Origin: Hoeflea prorocentri
Lineage (GTDB): Bacteria; Pseudomonadota; Alphaproteobacteria; Rhizobiales; Rhizobiaceae
Length of the DNA stretch: 64,000 nt
Direction: 5' to 3'
Assembly (NCBI RefSeq): GCF_027944115.1
Contig: NZ_JAPJZI010000001.1
Coordinates: forward strand, 3,658,001 to 3,722,000
Part shown: piece after piece, positions 56,395-64,000 of the stretch
How the letters are laid out: every line of letters starts with the position of its first letter
How positions within the stretch are numbered: position 1 is the stretch's first letter
Position numbers and translations under genes: made by a program
The notes under the pieces: model-generated
What the model saw: the letters and a program-made list of their open reading frames with translations, nothing else
The model's database searches: none
Told to the model about the DNA's origin: nothing

Positions 56395-57930
56395 CTAGCC
56401 TCCCTCCCCGGCCCGGTCGGCGCCTTTACGCAGCCGCTGCACGTTCGACCAGATCATCGGGGCAAACAGGCAAAACAGCGCGATCAGCAAAATAGCGAAT
56501 GTCAGCGGGCGCTGCCACAGGAAGGACCAGCTGTCATTGTTGATCAGCAGAGCACGGCGCAGGTTTTCCTCCATCATGCCGCCGAGGATGAAGCCAAGGA
56601 TCATCGGCGCCATCGGAAAATCGAGGAAGCGCAGCATGACGGCAACAAGACCGAACAGCACCATGAGCTGAATGTCGAACGTGTTGAAGGTGACGAAATA
56701 GACGCCGATGAGCGAGAAGAACAGGATCAGCGGCAGCAGGAACCTGGACGGAATGGCCAGCACCTTGGCGATATAGGGAATGAGCGGCAGGTTGAGGATC
56801 AGGAGGACAATATTGCCGATCCACATCGAAACGATGACCGACCAGAAGACCGCCGGCTGATCGATATAAAGACGCGGTCCGGGCTGAATGCCGTAGCCGA
56901 TGAGCGCACCGAGCATGATCGCCGTGGTGCCCGAACCCGGAATGCCGAGCGTCAGCAGGGGAACGAAGGAACCGGTCGCCGCCGCGTTGTTGGCTGTTTC
57001 GGGCGCCGAAAGCCCGCGCACGGACCCCTTGCCGAAAAGCTTGCCCTTTTCGGGCCCGGCCAGGCGCTGCTCGGTGCCATAGGCGAGAAAGCTTGCAATT
57101 GTCGCGCCTGCGCCCGGCAGAACACCGATGATGAAGCCGAGAACAGACGAGCGGCCGATAACAGGCGCCATTTCGCGCACTTCCTCGCCACTCACCTTCA
57201 TGGAGCCGAGATTGGACGAGGCTTCCATCTCCTCCTGACGCTTGTTGTCACCCGAGGGTTTCAGAATGGCGATCAGCGCCTCGGACAGCGCAAAGGTCGC
57301 CATGACGAGAAGCAGGAAGGAGATGCCGTCGGTGAGGTCGATGAGGCCCAGAGTAAAACGCGGCACGCCCTGCGTCTGGTCGGTGCCGACGGTCGATAAC
57401 ATCAGGCCGATGACCGTCATCAGCAGTGCTTTCAAGACATCGCCCTTGCCGGCAAAGGCGGCAACGGCGGTCAGGCCAAGCACCATCAGGGCAAAATAAT
57501 CGGCGGAATGGAAAGACAGGGAGACCGCCGCCAGGAAAGGCGCGGCGACCAGCAGGAAGATCGCGGCAATCACACCGCCGGAAAACGAGGAATAGGCGGC
57601 TATTGCCAGCGCCTTGCCGGCCTTGCCGGCCTTGGCCATGGGATAGCCGTCGAAAGAGGTCGCCACGGTGCTTGCAACGCCCGGCGCATTGATCAGGATC
57701 GAGGAGGTCGAACCACCGAAGATCGCGCCGTAATAGACGGCCGCCATCAGGATGATGCCCGTGGCCGGCTCCAGACTGGCGGCGACCGGGATCATCAGCG
57801 CGATGGCGGACATCGGCCCGAGGCCGGGCAGCATGCCGATGAAGGTGCCGATGAGACAGCCGGCAAAGACAAAGAGGATATTGACCGGGTTGAGCGCGGT
57901 TCCAAGACCGACAAGGATGCCTTCAATCAT
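56395..57930 (-). CDS. tctA: Tripartite tricarboxylate transporter, large permease TctA
   Basis: A 511-residue, about 12-helix permease of the TTT family for secondary uptake of tricarboxylates or related organic acids. Signatures are GCLIGTFIGMLPGLGPMSA, ASTVATSFDGYPMAKAGKAGKA and GFIIGVLPGAGATIASFLAYG. It is 4 bp downstream of tctB. The transported acid cannot be read from the sequence. Confidence 0.95.
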   Translation of the reverse strand: MIEGILVGLGTALNPVNILFVFAGCLIGTFIGMLPGLGPMSAIALMIPVAASLEPATGIILMAAVYYGAIFGGSTSSILINAPGVASTVATSFDGYPMAKAGKAGKALAIAAYSSFSGGVIAAIFLLVAAPFLAAVSLSFHSADYFALMVLGLTAVAAFAGKGDVLKALLMTVIGLMLSTVGTDQTQGVPRFTLGLIDLTDGISFLLLVMATFALSEALIAILKPSGDNKRQEEMEASSNLGSMKVSGEEVREMAPVIGRSSVLGFIIGVLPGAGATIASFLAYGTEQRLAGPEKGKLFGKGSVRGLSAPETANNAAATGSFVPLLTLGIPGSGTTAIMLGALIGYGIQPGPRLYIDQPAVFWSVIVSMWIGNIVLLILNLPLIPYIAKVLAIPSRFLLPLILFFSLIGVYFVTFNTFDIQLMVLFGLVAVMLRFLDFPMAPMILGFILGGMMEENLRRALLINNDSWSFLWQRPLTFAILLIALFCLFAPMIWSNVQRLRKGADRAGEGG

Positions 57931-57934
57931 GACG

Positions 57935-58393
57935 CTATCCTTTCAGGAACCAGGGCAGCGGCTCGATGAAGACATCGAGACCCTGTGTCATCAAAAGCCA
58001 GAAGCCGACGACCAGCGGCACCGCCACGAGGAACAGCTTGAGCGGGGAACGCTCGCCGAGCATGGCAAATCCGGCCATGAGGAACAGCGAGGTCGACAGG
58101 ATAAAGCCGAGCGGGCGGATCGTCATGCCGTAGACCGACATGAGGATGAGGAACAGCGCCGCCCTGCCCCAGTTGAAGCCGGCAAGCTGCGGACGCTCAT
58201 GCACGCCCGGAAAGATCACAATCAGGAGGGAAAGGCCGATGCCGAGCACCATCAGCACTTCCGGCATGGTGCGGGCCGTGAATGCCGCCTTGGCCTGAAT
58301 GGGCAGAAGCGTGATGTTCTGGCTTAAAAATCCGTAGGCAATGCAAAAGGCGAGCAGAAGAACGCCGCCAATCCTGTCCTTTGAAAACAGCAT
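57935..58393 (-). CDS. tctB: Tripartite tricarboxylate transporter, small permease TctB
   Basis: A 152-residue four-helix membrane protein (for example IGGVLLLAFCIAYGFLSQN and ALFLILMSVYGMTIRPLGF), the usual TctB length and position between tctC and tctA. A stem-loop separates it from tctC, whose product is needed in larger amounts. Confidence 0.9.
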   Translation of the reverse strand: MLFSKDRIGGVLLLAFCIAYGFLSQNITLLPIQAKAAFTARTMPEVLMVLGIGLSLLIVIFPGVHERPQLAGFNWGRAALFLILMSVYGMTIRPLGFILSTSLFLMAGFAMLGERSPLKLFLVAVPLVVGFWLLMTQGLDVFIEPLPWFLKG

Positions 58394-58431
58394 GAAATCC
58401 TCCCCCGGAGCGGCAAACGCTCCCTCAAGGC

Positions 58432-58460
58432 TGGCGGGGCGCCTTTTAAAAACGCCCCGC
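58432..58460. repeat. Stem-loop between tctC and tctB
   Basis: GGCGGGGCG (58432-58440) and CGCCCCGCC (58452-58460) are perfect reverse complements with an 11-nt AT-rich loop. No T-run follows on the minus strand. Such structures after binding-protein genes slow mRNA decay or reduce read-through, favouring excess binding protein. Confidence 0.6.
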
Positions 58461-58491
58461 CGCCAAAATCGTCAGCGATGAAGACCGAGCC

Positions 58492-59460
58492 TCAAAGGAA
58501 GCCGAGTTCCTTCATCAGACCGCCGACTTCCTCTTCCTGCTGCTCAAGGAAGCTGGTGAAGTCGTCGCCCGGATTGAAAATCTCGACCCAACCATTGCGG
58601 TCGCGCACGGCAACCCATTCGGGCGTGGCGTACATGGCTTCAAGCGCGGCGACGAACTGTGCCTTCTTGTCGTCGGACAGTCCGGGTGCGCCGAAGAAGC
58701 CGCGCCAGTTGACGAAGTCGGTTCCCTTGGAGCCGGATTCGTCGCAGGTCGGCGTGTCAGGCGCGGCCGGCAGACGCTTCATGGCCGTCACGCACAGCAC
58801 CTTGACTTCGCCCTGGCGGGCAAGCTCGAGGGCCTCACCGAAGCCGGTCGTCAGCGCGGCGATCTCGCCCGACAAGAGCCCGGCCATCGCCTTGCCGCCG
58901 GCGTCATAGGGAATGTACTTCACATCCGTCGGGCTCTCGCCGGCATTCTTCATGACGAGGGCCGCGATGAGATGGTCCATACCGCCGGCAACCGAGCCGC
59001 CGCCGATGGCAATCGCGGTCGGATCGGCCTTGTAAGCCGCAAGCAGGCCGCCGAGATCGTTGATGTCGGAGTTCTTGCCGACGACGATCGCGCCATAGTC
59101 GCCGATGATGCCGGCAATCGGCGTCAGGTCGCGGAAGGATTGCGGAAAGACCTTCTGGAGCGAACGGATGACGATGGGTGTCGAGTTCACCATCAGCGTA
59201 TTCTGGTCCTTGGTCTCGATGATGTGGGCAATCGCCTTGCCGCCACCGCCGCCGGACATGTTCTCATAGGATGCGGAGCCGACAATGCCGGATTTGGTCA
59301 ACGCCTCTCCGGTGCCGCGGGCCGTTCCGTCCCAGCCGCCGCCGGCGCCGCCGGGGATCAGGAACTTGATTTCGTCGACGGTCTGCGCCTGCGCCAGCCC
59401 GGCGGACGCCGCGAGTGTAAATACGGACACGGCAAGGGCTGCCGTCAGTTTCTTCAGCAT
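58492..59460 (-). CDS. tctC: Tripartite tricarboxylate transporter substrate-binding protein TctC (Bug family)
   Basis: A 322-residue periplasmic binding protein with signal peptide (LAVSVFTLAASAGLAQA). Features are IKFLIPGGAGGGWDGTAR, GSASYENMSGGGGGKAIAHI and GGGSVAGGMDHLIAALVMK. It delivers the organic acid to TctAB. Candidate regulator repeats lie upstream near 59527-59547. A tall stem-loop follows the gene. Confidence 0.93.
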   Translation of the reverse strand: MLKKLTAALAVSVFTLAASAGLAQAQTVDEIKFLIPGGAGGGWDGTARGTGEALTKSGIVGSASYENMSGGGGGKAIAHIIETKDQNTLMVNSTPIVIRSLQKVFPQSFRDLTPIAGIIGDYGAIVVGKNSDINDLGGLLAAYKADPTAIAIGGGSVAGGMDHLIAALVMKNAGESPTDVKYIPYDAGGKAMAGLLSGEIAALTTGFGEALELARQGEVKVLCVTAMKRLPAAPDTPTCDESGSKGTDFVNWRGFFGAPGLSDDKKAQFVAALEAMYATPEWVAVRDRNGWVEIFNPGDDFTSFLEQQEEEVGGLMKELGFL

Positions 59461-59526
59461 GATTTCCTCCCAGGGATGCTCGATCCACGCCCAATGGCGG
59501 GCGTTGCCGTCAGCAAAACAGCAAAA

Positions 59527-59547
59527 GCTGTCATCTAGCTGACATCG
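59527..59547. promoter_or_regulatory. Candidate TctD direct repeat upstream of tctC
   Basis: AGCTGTCATC (59527-59536) is followed 11 bp on by AGCTGACATC (59538-59547). Two 10-bp near-identical units with an 11-bp period fit the tandem half-sites of OmpR-family regulators. It lies 67 bp upstream of the tctC start. Confidence 0.5.
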
Positions 59548-59576
59548 GCACGCGGAAGTTGTTTTTAGCGATATTG

Positions 59577-60638
59577 CTACTTGGACTGCAGCGCATCGTT
59601 CCAGCGGGAGATGAAGCGGGCGCGCTTGACCTGATCGAGATAGACGACAAGGCCGGGGCTGATCGAGATCGGCCGCAGCCGCGCGCCGAAACGCGAACGC
59701 AGCGCCGAGGCGGTGTTGTCGCCCTCGACCAGCGGATGAAGGGCCGGAAGGCGGGCATCGCGCGCCATGATGGTCTGGCCCTCCTCGGACATTAAAAAGG
59801 CAAGCATCGCCTCGCCGAGGTCCGGATCGGCGGCGGCTTCGGGCACCAGCGCGATGCGCGACATGACGACGGTATAGTCCTCCGGCAGGATGATGCCGAG
59901 GTCGGGAATGCGGCTCGCCCAGCTCTGCGCATAGGAGCCGAGGATGTTGTAGCCGAGTGCAAAGCGGCCATCGGCCACGCGGTCCAATATGGCGGAGGAG
60001 TTGGAATAAAGCTTCACGCCTGCGGTGCCGAATGCGGAGACAAGGCTCCAGATATCGCGGCTGTGTTCGCGGTCGCGGGCAAGGAACAAGAAGCCAAGGC
60101 CCGAGCGCTCCACATCATAGGTGGCGATCCTGCCGTAGAGTTCGGCCTCGGAGGTTTTCAAAAGCCCGATCAGCTCGGCGCGGTTTCGCGGCACGCCGAC
60201 GCCCTCGAAAGAGGGTTTGTGATAAACGATGACGGAAGGCTCGAAGGTAAGGCCGAAAACAGAATCGCGCCATTTCGCCCAGTTCGGCCAGCCGTCGACC
60301 TCGGCGCCCGAAACCTCGCGCGCATACCCGTCATTGGCAAGCTTGACCTGCAGGTCCATGGCCGACGAAATCACCAGATCGGCGGTCTGGCCCTCATCCG
60401 TCTCGCGCAGGATGCGCTCGTAAATGTCCAGCGACTGCAGATCCTCATAACTCACCGCAATGCCTGGATTGGCCTTCTGGAAGGCATCGATCAGCGGGCG
60501 GGAGACCGTCTCGTCCAGCGTCGAATAGACGTTGAGCGTGCGCACCGGGCCGTTCTCTCCGACCGGCGGAAAGTAGGTGGCCGAAAGGGCAACGCCGGCG
60601 GTCGCCAGATAGGCAAGGACAAGGCAGACAAAACGCAT
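59577..60638 (-). CDS. Periplasmic solute-binding protein associated with TctDE
   Basis: A 353-residue protein with signal peptide (MRFVCLVLAYLATAGVALSA) and an iron/carboxylate-type binding fold: LNVYSTLDETVSRPLIDAFQKANPGI begins the mature part, with ADLVISSAMDLQVKLANDGYA. ATG 60638 is preferred over ATG 60761, which would reach into tctD's upstream region. Divergent from tctD over 73 bp. No ABC permease is nearby, so it probably serves as a sensor partner of TctDE rather than a transporter component. Confidence 0.85.
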   Translation of the reverse strand: MRFVCLVLAYLATAGVALSATYFPPVGENGPVRTLNVYSTLDETVSRPLIDAFQKANPGIAVSYEDLQSLDIYERILRETDEGQTADLVISSAMDLQVKLANDGYAREVSGAEVDGWPNWAKWRDSVFGLTFEPSVIVYHKPSFEGVGVPRNRAELIGLLKTSEAELYGRIATYDVERSGLGFLFLARDREHSRDIWSLVSAFGTAGVKLYSNSSAILDRVADGRFALGYNILGSYAQSWASRIPDLGIILPEDYTVVMSRIALVPEAAADPDLGEAMLAFLMSEEGQTIMARDARLPALHPLVEGDNTASALRSRFGARLRPISISPGLVVYLDQVKRARFISRWNDALQSK

Positions 60639-60653
60639 TGCGCGACCATGCCC

Positions 60654-60682
60654 GGCAAATTGGACATTCACAAGTGGCAAAT
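60654..60682. promoter_or_regulatory. Candidate TctD direct repeat between the binding protein and tctD
   Basis: GGCAAAT occurs at 60654-60660 and again at 60676-60682, spaced exactly 22 bp apart (two helical turns) in the 73-bp divergent interval. OmpR-type response regulators commonly bind such direct repeats. Confidence 0.48.
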
Positions 60683-60711
60683 GACTATCTAACCTCTCTC
60701 GCGGAGGATGC

Positions 60712-61395
60712 ATGCGCATACTGATCGTGGAGGATAACCGCAAGCTGGCGGAAGGGCTCAAGACGCTGCTTTCGGGCAGCGGCTATGCCGTGGACTGGGT
60801 GGCGGACGGCGACTCGGCCCTCTCGGCCGCACGGGCGCTCGGCTACGATCTCATCGTGCTCGATCTCAGCCTGCCGGAGATGGACGGGCTGCAGGTGCTG
60901 CGCGAGATGCGCGGCGACCGGATCGCCGTTCCGGTGCTGATCCTGACAGCCCGCGACGGGCTGGAAGACCGGATCAAGGGTCTCGATCTCGGCGCGGACG
61001 ATTATCTCACCAAACCCTTTGAATGGGGCGAGCTCGATGCGCGCATCCGCGCCCTCATCCGCCGCTCCGCCGCCGTGCGCACATCGCTGATCGAGGCCGG
61101 CGCGCTGACCTTCGATCTCAAAAGCGGTCACGTCACCGCCGACGGCGCAGTGCTGGAAATCCCGGCGCGGGAGACGGGTGTGCTGAGGGCCCTGCTGCTT
61201 GCCAACGGGCGCACGCTCAGCAAGGGGCAGCTCATCGAGTCGCTCAGCAGTTTCGACGAGGACATCAGCGAGAACGCCGTGGAGCAGTATGTCAGCCGCC
61301 TGCGTAAGCGCCTGACGCGCTATGGCGTCTCGATCAAATCGGCACGCGGCCTTGGCTATTATCTGCAGACACCGGATGCGAAAGAGGCGCCATGA
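60712..61395 (+). CDS. tctD: OmpR-family response regulator TctD
   Basis: A 227-residue two-component regulator. The receiver domain has acidic pair E7/D8, phospho-acceptor D51 in IVLDLSLPEMDG, T in LILTARDG and K in DYLTKPF. The C-terminal winged helix (about 130-220) includes VEQYVSRLRKRLTRYGV. It is translationally coupled to tctE (4-bp overlap) and probably activates tctCBA in response to a carboxylate. Confidence 0.95.
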   Translation: MRILIVEDNRKLAEGLKTLLSGSGYAVDWVADGDSALSAARALGYDLIVLDLSLPEMDGLQVLREMRGDRIAVPVLILTARDGLEDRIKGLDLGADDYLTKPFEWGELDARIRALIRRSAAVRTSLIEAGALTFDLKSGHVTADGAVLEIPARETGVLRALLLANGRTLSKGQLIESLSSFDEDISENAVEQYVSRLRKRLTRYGVSIKSARGLGYYLQTPDAKEAP

Positions 61396-62783
61396 CGGCG
61401 GTGCGCTCTTCCTATTCGCTGCGCTCGCGGCTTTTGCTGTGGCTGCTTTTGCCGCTGCTCGCCATCGGCCTTTTGGCGCTTTTCGATTCCTACCGCTCGG
61501 CGCGAGAGATCGCCGACGAGATCTCCGACCGGGTGCTCGCCGGCTCCGCCCTTGCGATTGCCGAGCGCATCTTCGTCAATGATGACGGATCGCTGGAAGT
61601 CGACATTCCCTATGTGGCATTGGAAATGCTGACCTCGTCCGCTGAGGACCGGGTCTTCTACCGCATCGAGGGGGCTGAGGCGGAATTCATCACCGGCTAT
61701 CGCCAACTTGCCGTTCCGGACGAGACGGACCGGACGGAACGGGACACGCTCTTTGCCAATGCGCGCTTCCGGGGCGAGCCGATCCGCATCGCCGTTTTGC
61801 CGGGCGCGGCCTCGTCCGACACGGTGTCGCTGACCTACCGGGTGATCATTGCCGAGACGACCAATGCGCGGGCCAAGATGGCGCGCGATATCTTGCTGCG
61901 CTCGGCGGTGCGGCAGGCGGTGCTGATCGCCACCGCCGTGCTCATCGTGTGGATCGCCGTCACGCTTTCGCTGCGGCCGCTCTACCGGTTGCAGGAGGCG
62001 GTGGGGCGGCGCAGCCCGGATGATCTCAGACCCATCGAGCACCGGGTTCCGGGCGAAGTCAGCGGGCTGGTGCTGACCATCAACGATCTGGTGCGCCGCT
62101 TCGGCTCGTCCATCTCGGCGCTGCGCAATTTCACCGCCAATGCCAGCCACCAGCTCCGCACCCCGCTCACCGTGATGCGCACGCAGCTTGAGATCGCCAA
62201 CCGCGCCGCGACGCCGGACGAACGCCAGGCGGCGCTGAAGGAAACCGACGAAGCCATCGGCGAGGCCGAGCGGGTGCTCTCGCAGCTTCTTGTCCTCGCC
62301 CGGCTCGATTCCACCGATCAGGGCGATGTCGCCGGGCGGCGCTGCGATCTGGCGGATGTCAGCCGGCAGGTCTGCCAGGATCTCATCGCCGGCAACCTCT
62401 CCCCCGATATCGACCTCGGCTATGAGGGGCCGGAGCATCTTGCCGCCCGGGGCGATGCCGTGTTGATGCGCGAGATGCTGCGCAACATTATCGAAAACAG
62501 CCTGCGCCATGGCGGGCGGCCGATCGAAATCACGGTTCGGCTGCGCGCTGAGGACGGGCGGGCGGTTCTGGAAATCGAGGATGACGGCAGCGGCATCGCG
62601 CCGTCGGAGCGCCAGTCCGTGCTGCAACGCTTCGAGCGCGGCGGCGACACCGCCTCGGAAGGCAGCGGGCTTGGCCTTGCCATTGCCCATGAGATCGCCG
62701 CGCTCTTCGGCGGCACGCTCGATCTGGCAACGCCCGAGAGCGGCAAGGGCCTGCTGGTGCGCATCGGCTTCGCCGCCGCCTGA
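61392..62783 (+). CDS. tctE: Sensor histidine kinase TctE
   Basis: A 463-residue membrane sensor kinase. The first membrane helix is LLLWLLLPLLAIGLLALF, the periplasmic sensor domain spans about residues 33-170, and the second helix is VLIATAVLIVWIAVTL. The phospho-acceptor is H253 in NASHQLRTPLTVM. The N box is NIIENSLRHGG and the G boxes IEDDGSGIAPSE and GLGLAIAHEI. The start overlaps the tctD stop. Confidence 0.95.
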   Translation: MTAVRSSYSLRSRLLLWLLLPLLAIGLLALFDSYRSAREIADEISDRVLAGSALAIAERIFVNDDGSLEVDIPYVALEMLTSSAEDRVFYRIEGAEAEFITGYRQLAVPDETDRTERDTLFANARFRGEPIRIAVLPGAASSDTVSLTYRVIIAETTNARAKMARDILLRSAVRQAVLIATAVLIVWIAVTLSLRPLYRLQEAVGRRSPDDLRPIEHRVPGEVSGLVLTINDLVRRFGSSISALRNFTANASHQLRTPLTVMRTQLEIANRAATPDERQAALKETDEAIGEAERVLSQLLVLARLDSTDQGDVAGRRCDLADVSRQVCQDLIAGNLSPDIDLGYEGPEHLAARGDAVLMREMLRNIIENSLRHGGRPIEITVRLRAEDGRAVLEIEDDGSGIAPSERQSVLQRFERGGDTASEGSGLGLAIAHEIAALFGGTLDLATPESGKGLLVRIGFAAA

Positions 62784-62810
62784 ACCTTCAAAAATCACGC
62801 CATCTTGCAT

Positions 62811-62850
62811 TTAGTTCGATATCGCACTATATAGTACGAAATCGAACTAA
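62811..62850. promoter_or_regulatory. 40-bp near-perfect palindrome at the start of the Acg-like gene
   Basis: The outer arms TTAGTTCGAT (62811-62820) and ATCGAACTAA (62841-62850) are perfect reverse complements. The centre ACTATATAGT (62826-62835) is itself palindromic about the same axis. Over the 40 bp, 18 of 20 paired positions match. It covers the region where the promoter must lie, directly before GAGGGA, and ends 11 bp before ATG 62862, a placement expected of a repressor operator. Confidence 0.72.
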
Positions 62851-62861
62851 TGAGGGATATT

Positions 62862-63968
62862 ATGACCATCAGCCGACGCAAAATGCTCACCATCATCGGC
62901 GGCGGAACCATTCTTGCCGCCACCGGCGTCTCGACGCTCTTTGCCACGACGCGCCGCCCGGGCAAGGCGCTTGCCCCGTGGGAGGCCGCCGGCGGCGAGA
63001 GCGAACCGCGCCGGCGGGCGCTCTCCTTTGCCATCCTCGCGCCCAACCCGCATAACCGCCAGCCCTGGCTGGTCGATCTCAGCGAGGCGGATACGGTGAC
63101 GCTTTACCGCGACACGGAGCGCGAGCTGCCCCATACGGACCCGTATCAGCGCCAGCTCACCATCGGCCTTGGCTGTTTCCTCGAACTGATGGCGATCGCC
63201 GCCTCGCAGACCGGTCATGCGGTCGAGTTGGATCTTTACCCGCAAGGCGAGGACGGGCCGGTCGCCATCTGCCGGTTCCGCGAGGGTGCAACGCCCGACC
63301 CGCTCTTTGCCCATGTGATGGACCGGCGCTCCTGCAAGGAGCCTTATAGCGCCGAGCCGGTGCCGGCGGCGATGATCGAGCAGCTTTCGCCGCTCGCCGA
63401 TATCCGCACTGAGCCGGACGATGTCGCCAAAATCCGCGATCTCACCTGGCAGGCGTGGCTCACCGAGATGCAGACGGAGCGCACGCTGATGGAAAGCGTC
63501 GAGCTGATGCGTTTCGGCAAGGCGGAGATCAACGCCAATCCGGACGGGATCGATCTCGGCGGCCCGTTCCTCGAAGCGCTGATGCTCGCTGGCATGCTTT
63601 CGCGCGAGGCGCAGGCCGACCCGGCCTCCACCGGCTTCAAGGAGGGCGTGCGCCTCTATGAGGAGATGCTCTTTGCAACGCCCGCCTATGCCGTCCAGAC
63701 GACGCCGGGCAACAGCCGCGCCGACCAGATCGAAGCCGGACGGCGCTGGCTGCGGCTCAATCTCACCACCACGTCGCTCGGCTTGTCGCTGCATCCGGTC
63801 AGCCAGGCGCTGCAGGAGTTTGACGAGATGCGCCCGCATTATGAAAAGGCGCATGCGATGCTCGCCCCGGCTGGCCATACGGTGCAGATGCTTGGTAGGC
63901 TCGGATTCGGGCCGCAGGCGAATCCGTCGCCGCGCTGGCCGCTGGAGACGCGCATCATCAATGGATAG
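62862..63968 (+). CDS. Exported nitroreductase-like (Acg-type) flavoprotein
   Basis: A 368-residue protein with a twin-arginine signal (MTISRRKMLTIIGGG then TILAATGVSTLFA) and a nitroreductase-like fold of the Acg group: APNPHNRQPWLVDLSE near residue 60 and RRSCKEPYSAEP near 160. It probably binds FMN in the periplasm; function unknown. ATG 62862 is favoured because GAGGGA lies 5 nt upstream and the Tat signal starts there; ATG 62850 is also possible. A palindrome covers its promoter, and its stop overlaps a probable MarR-type gene. Confidence 0.82.
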   Translation: MTISRRKMLTIIGGGTILAATGVSTLFATTRRPGKALAPWEAAGGESEPRRRALSFAILAPNPHNRQPWLVDLSEADTVTLYRDTERELPHTDPYQRQLTIGLGCFLELMAIAASQTGHAVELDLYPQGEDGPVAICRFREGATPDPLFAHVMDRRSCKEPYSAEPVPAAMIEQLSPLADIRTEPDDVAKIRDLTWQAWLTEMQTERTLMESVELMRFGKAEINANPDGIDLGGPFLEALMLAGMLSREAQADPASTGFKEGVRLYEEMLFATPAYAVQTTPGNSRADQIEAGRRWLRLNLTTTSLGLSLHPVSQALQEFDEMRPHYEKAHAMLAPAGHTVQMLGRLGFGPQANPSPRWPLETRIING

Positions 63969-64000
63969 CAAGACGCTTTCGCATTACTTCCACCTGTTCA
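63961..64000 (+). CDS. Probable MarR-type regulator, N-terminal fragment
   Basis: ATG 63961 overlaps the stop of the Acg-like gene and the frame stays open to the window end: MDSKTLSHYFHLF. The short YFxLF opening resembles the first helix of some MarR-type regulators, but 13 residues are too few to be sure. If right, it would be encoded in the operon it controls through the palindrome at 62811-62850. Confidence 0.38.
   Translation, partial: MDSKTLSHYFHLF

Noticed and set aside
61359-62810. Open frame of 483 codons on the minus strand opposite tctE
   Set aside because: Antisense to a histidine kinase with all its motifs intact; the translated product is His/Arg-rich noise.

Overview
The window is a G+C-rich stretch of an alphaproteobacterial chromosome, most likely from the Hyphomicrobiales (Rhizobiales) and probably a marine or saline relative. 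The evidence is a GcrA cell-cycle regulator with clustered GANTC (CcrM-type) sites upstream, a PodJ-like polarity protein, a class I lysyl-tRNA synthetase, a SAM-II riboswitch in front of metZ, the long alphaproteobacterial type of dCTP deaminase and the TIGR02186/TauE pair. A bacterial voltage-gated Na+ channel with a TLESWS filter fits a saline habitat. Everything was read by eye. Family names rest on recognised motifs and gene order, not on database searches.

Left part (1-33.8 kb). Housekeeping and metabolic blocks: a DUF952 tail with pyrD; an orphan acyl carrier protein; a MATE exporter; a two-gene remnant (helicase and PdeM nuclease) of the ligase-associated DNA repair cluster; an IS5-type transposase fragment beside a low-G+C amidase; the TauE/TIGR02186 pair; and a large PodJ-like gene. 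A four-gene beta-oxidation operon follows (two acyl-CoA dehydrogenases, a thiolase and a fused hydratase/dehydrogenase), with a perfect palindrome at its promoter and a strong terminator. After it come a DsbA-like isomerase, an S24-type repressor, a thermonuclease, lysK, TerB, a sterol-desaturase family protein, a periplasmic binding protein, tRNA-Gly(CCC), the Na+ channel, a short lower-G+C patch (unknown gene and M48 protease), a DUF930 protein, a small secreted protein, cardiolipin synthase and a patatin.

Middle part (34-42 kb). This is the most irregular region. A LysR gene diverges from an SbtA-type permease over an AT-rich palindrome. A conserved backbone (MFS transporter, dcd, metZ, apaG) is then interrupted twice. 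A membrane-protein/XRE pair lies between a decayed MFS fragment and the intact MFS gene. A large membrane-anchored alpha/beta hydrolase lies between a decayed dcd fragment and intact dcd. Both fragments look like duplicates shortened by deletion between short repeats.

Right part (42-64 kb). SAM-II-controlled metZ, a CDP-alcohol phosphatidyltransferase, apaG-trkH, an RND efflux pump with its adaptor, hslO-argF-argD, gcrA, and a tripartite tricarboxylate transport region (an AbrB-type membrane protein, tctA, tctB, tctC, a second binding protein, and tctD-tctE) with candidate TctD direct repeats. The window ends in an exported nitroreductase-like (Acg-type) gene behind a 40-bp near-perfect palindrome, overlapping the start of a probable MarR-type regulator.
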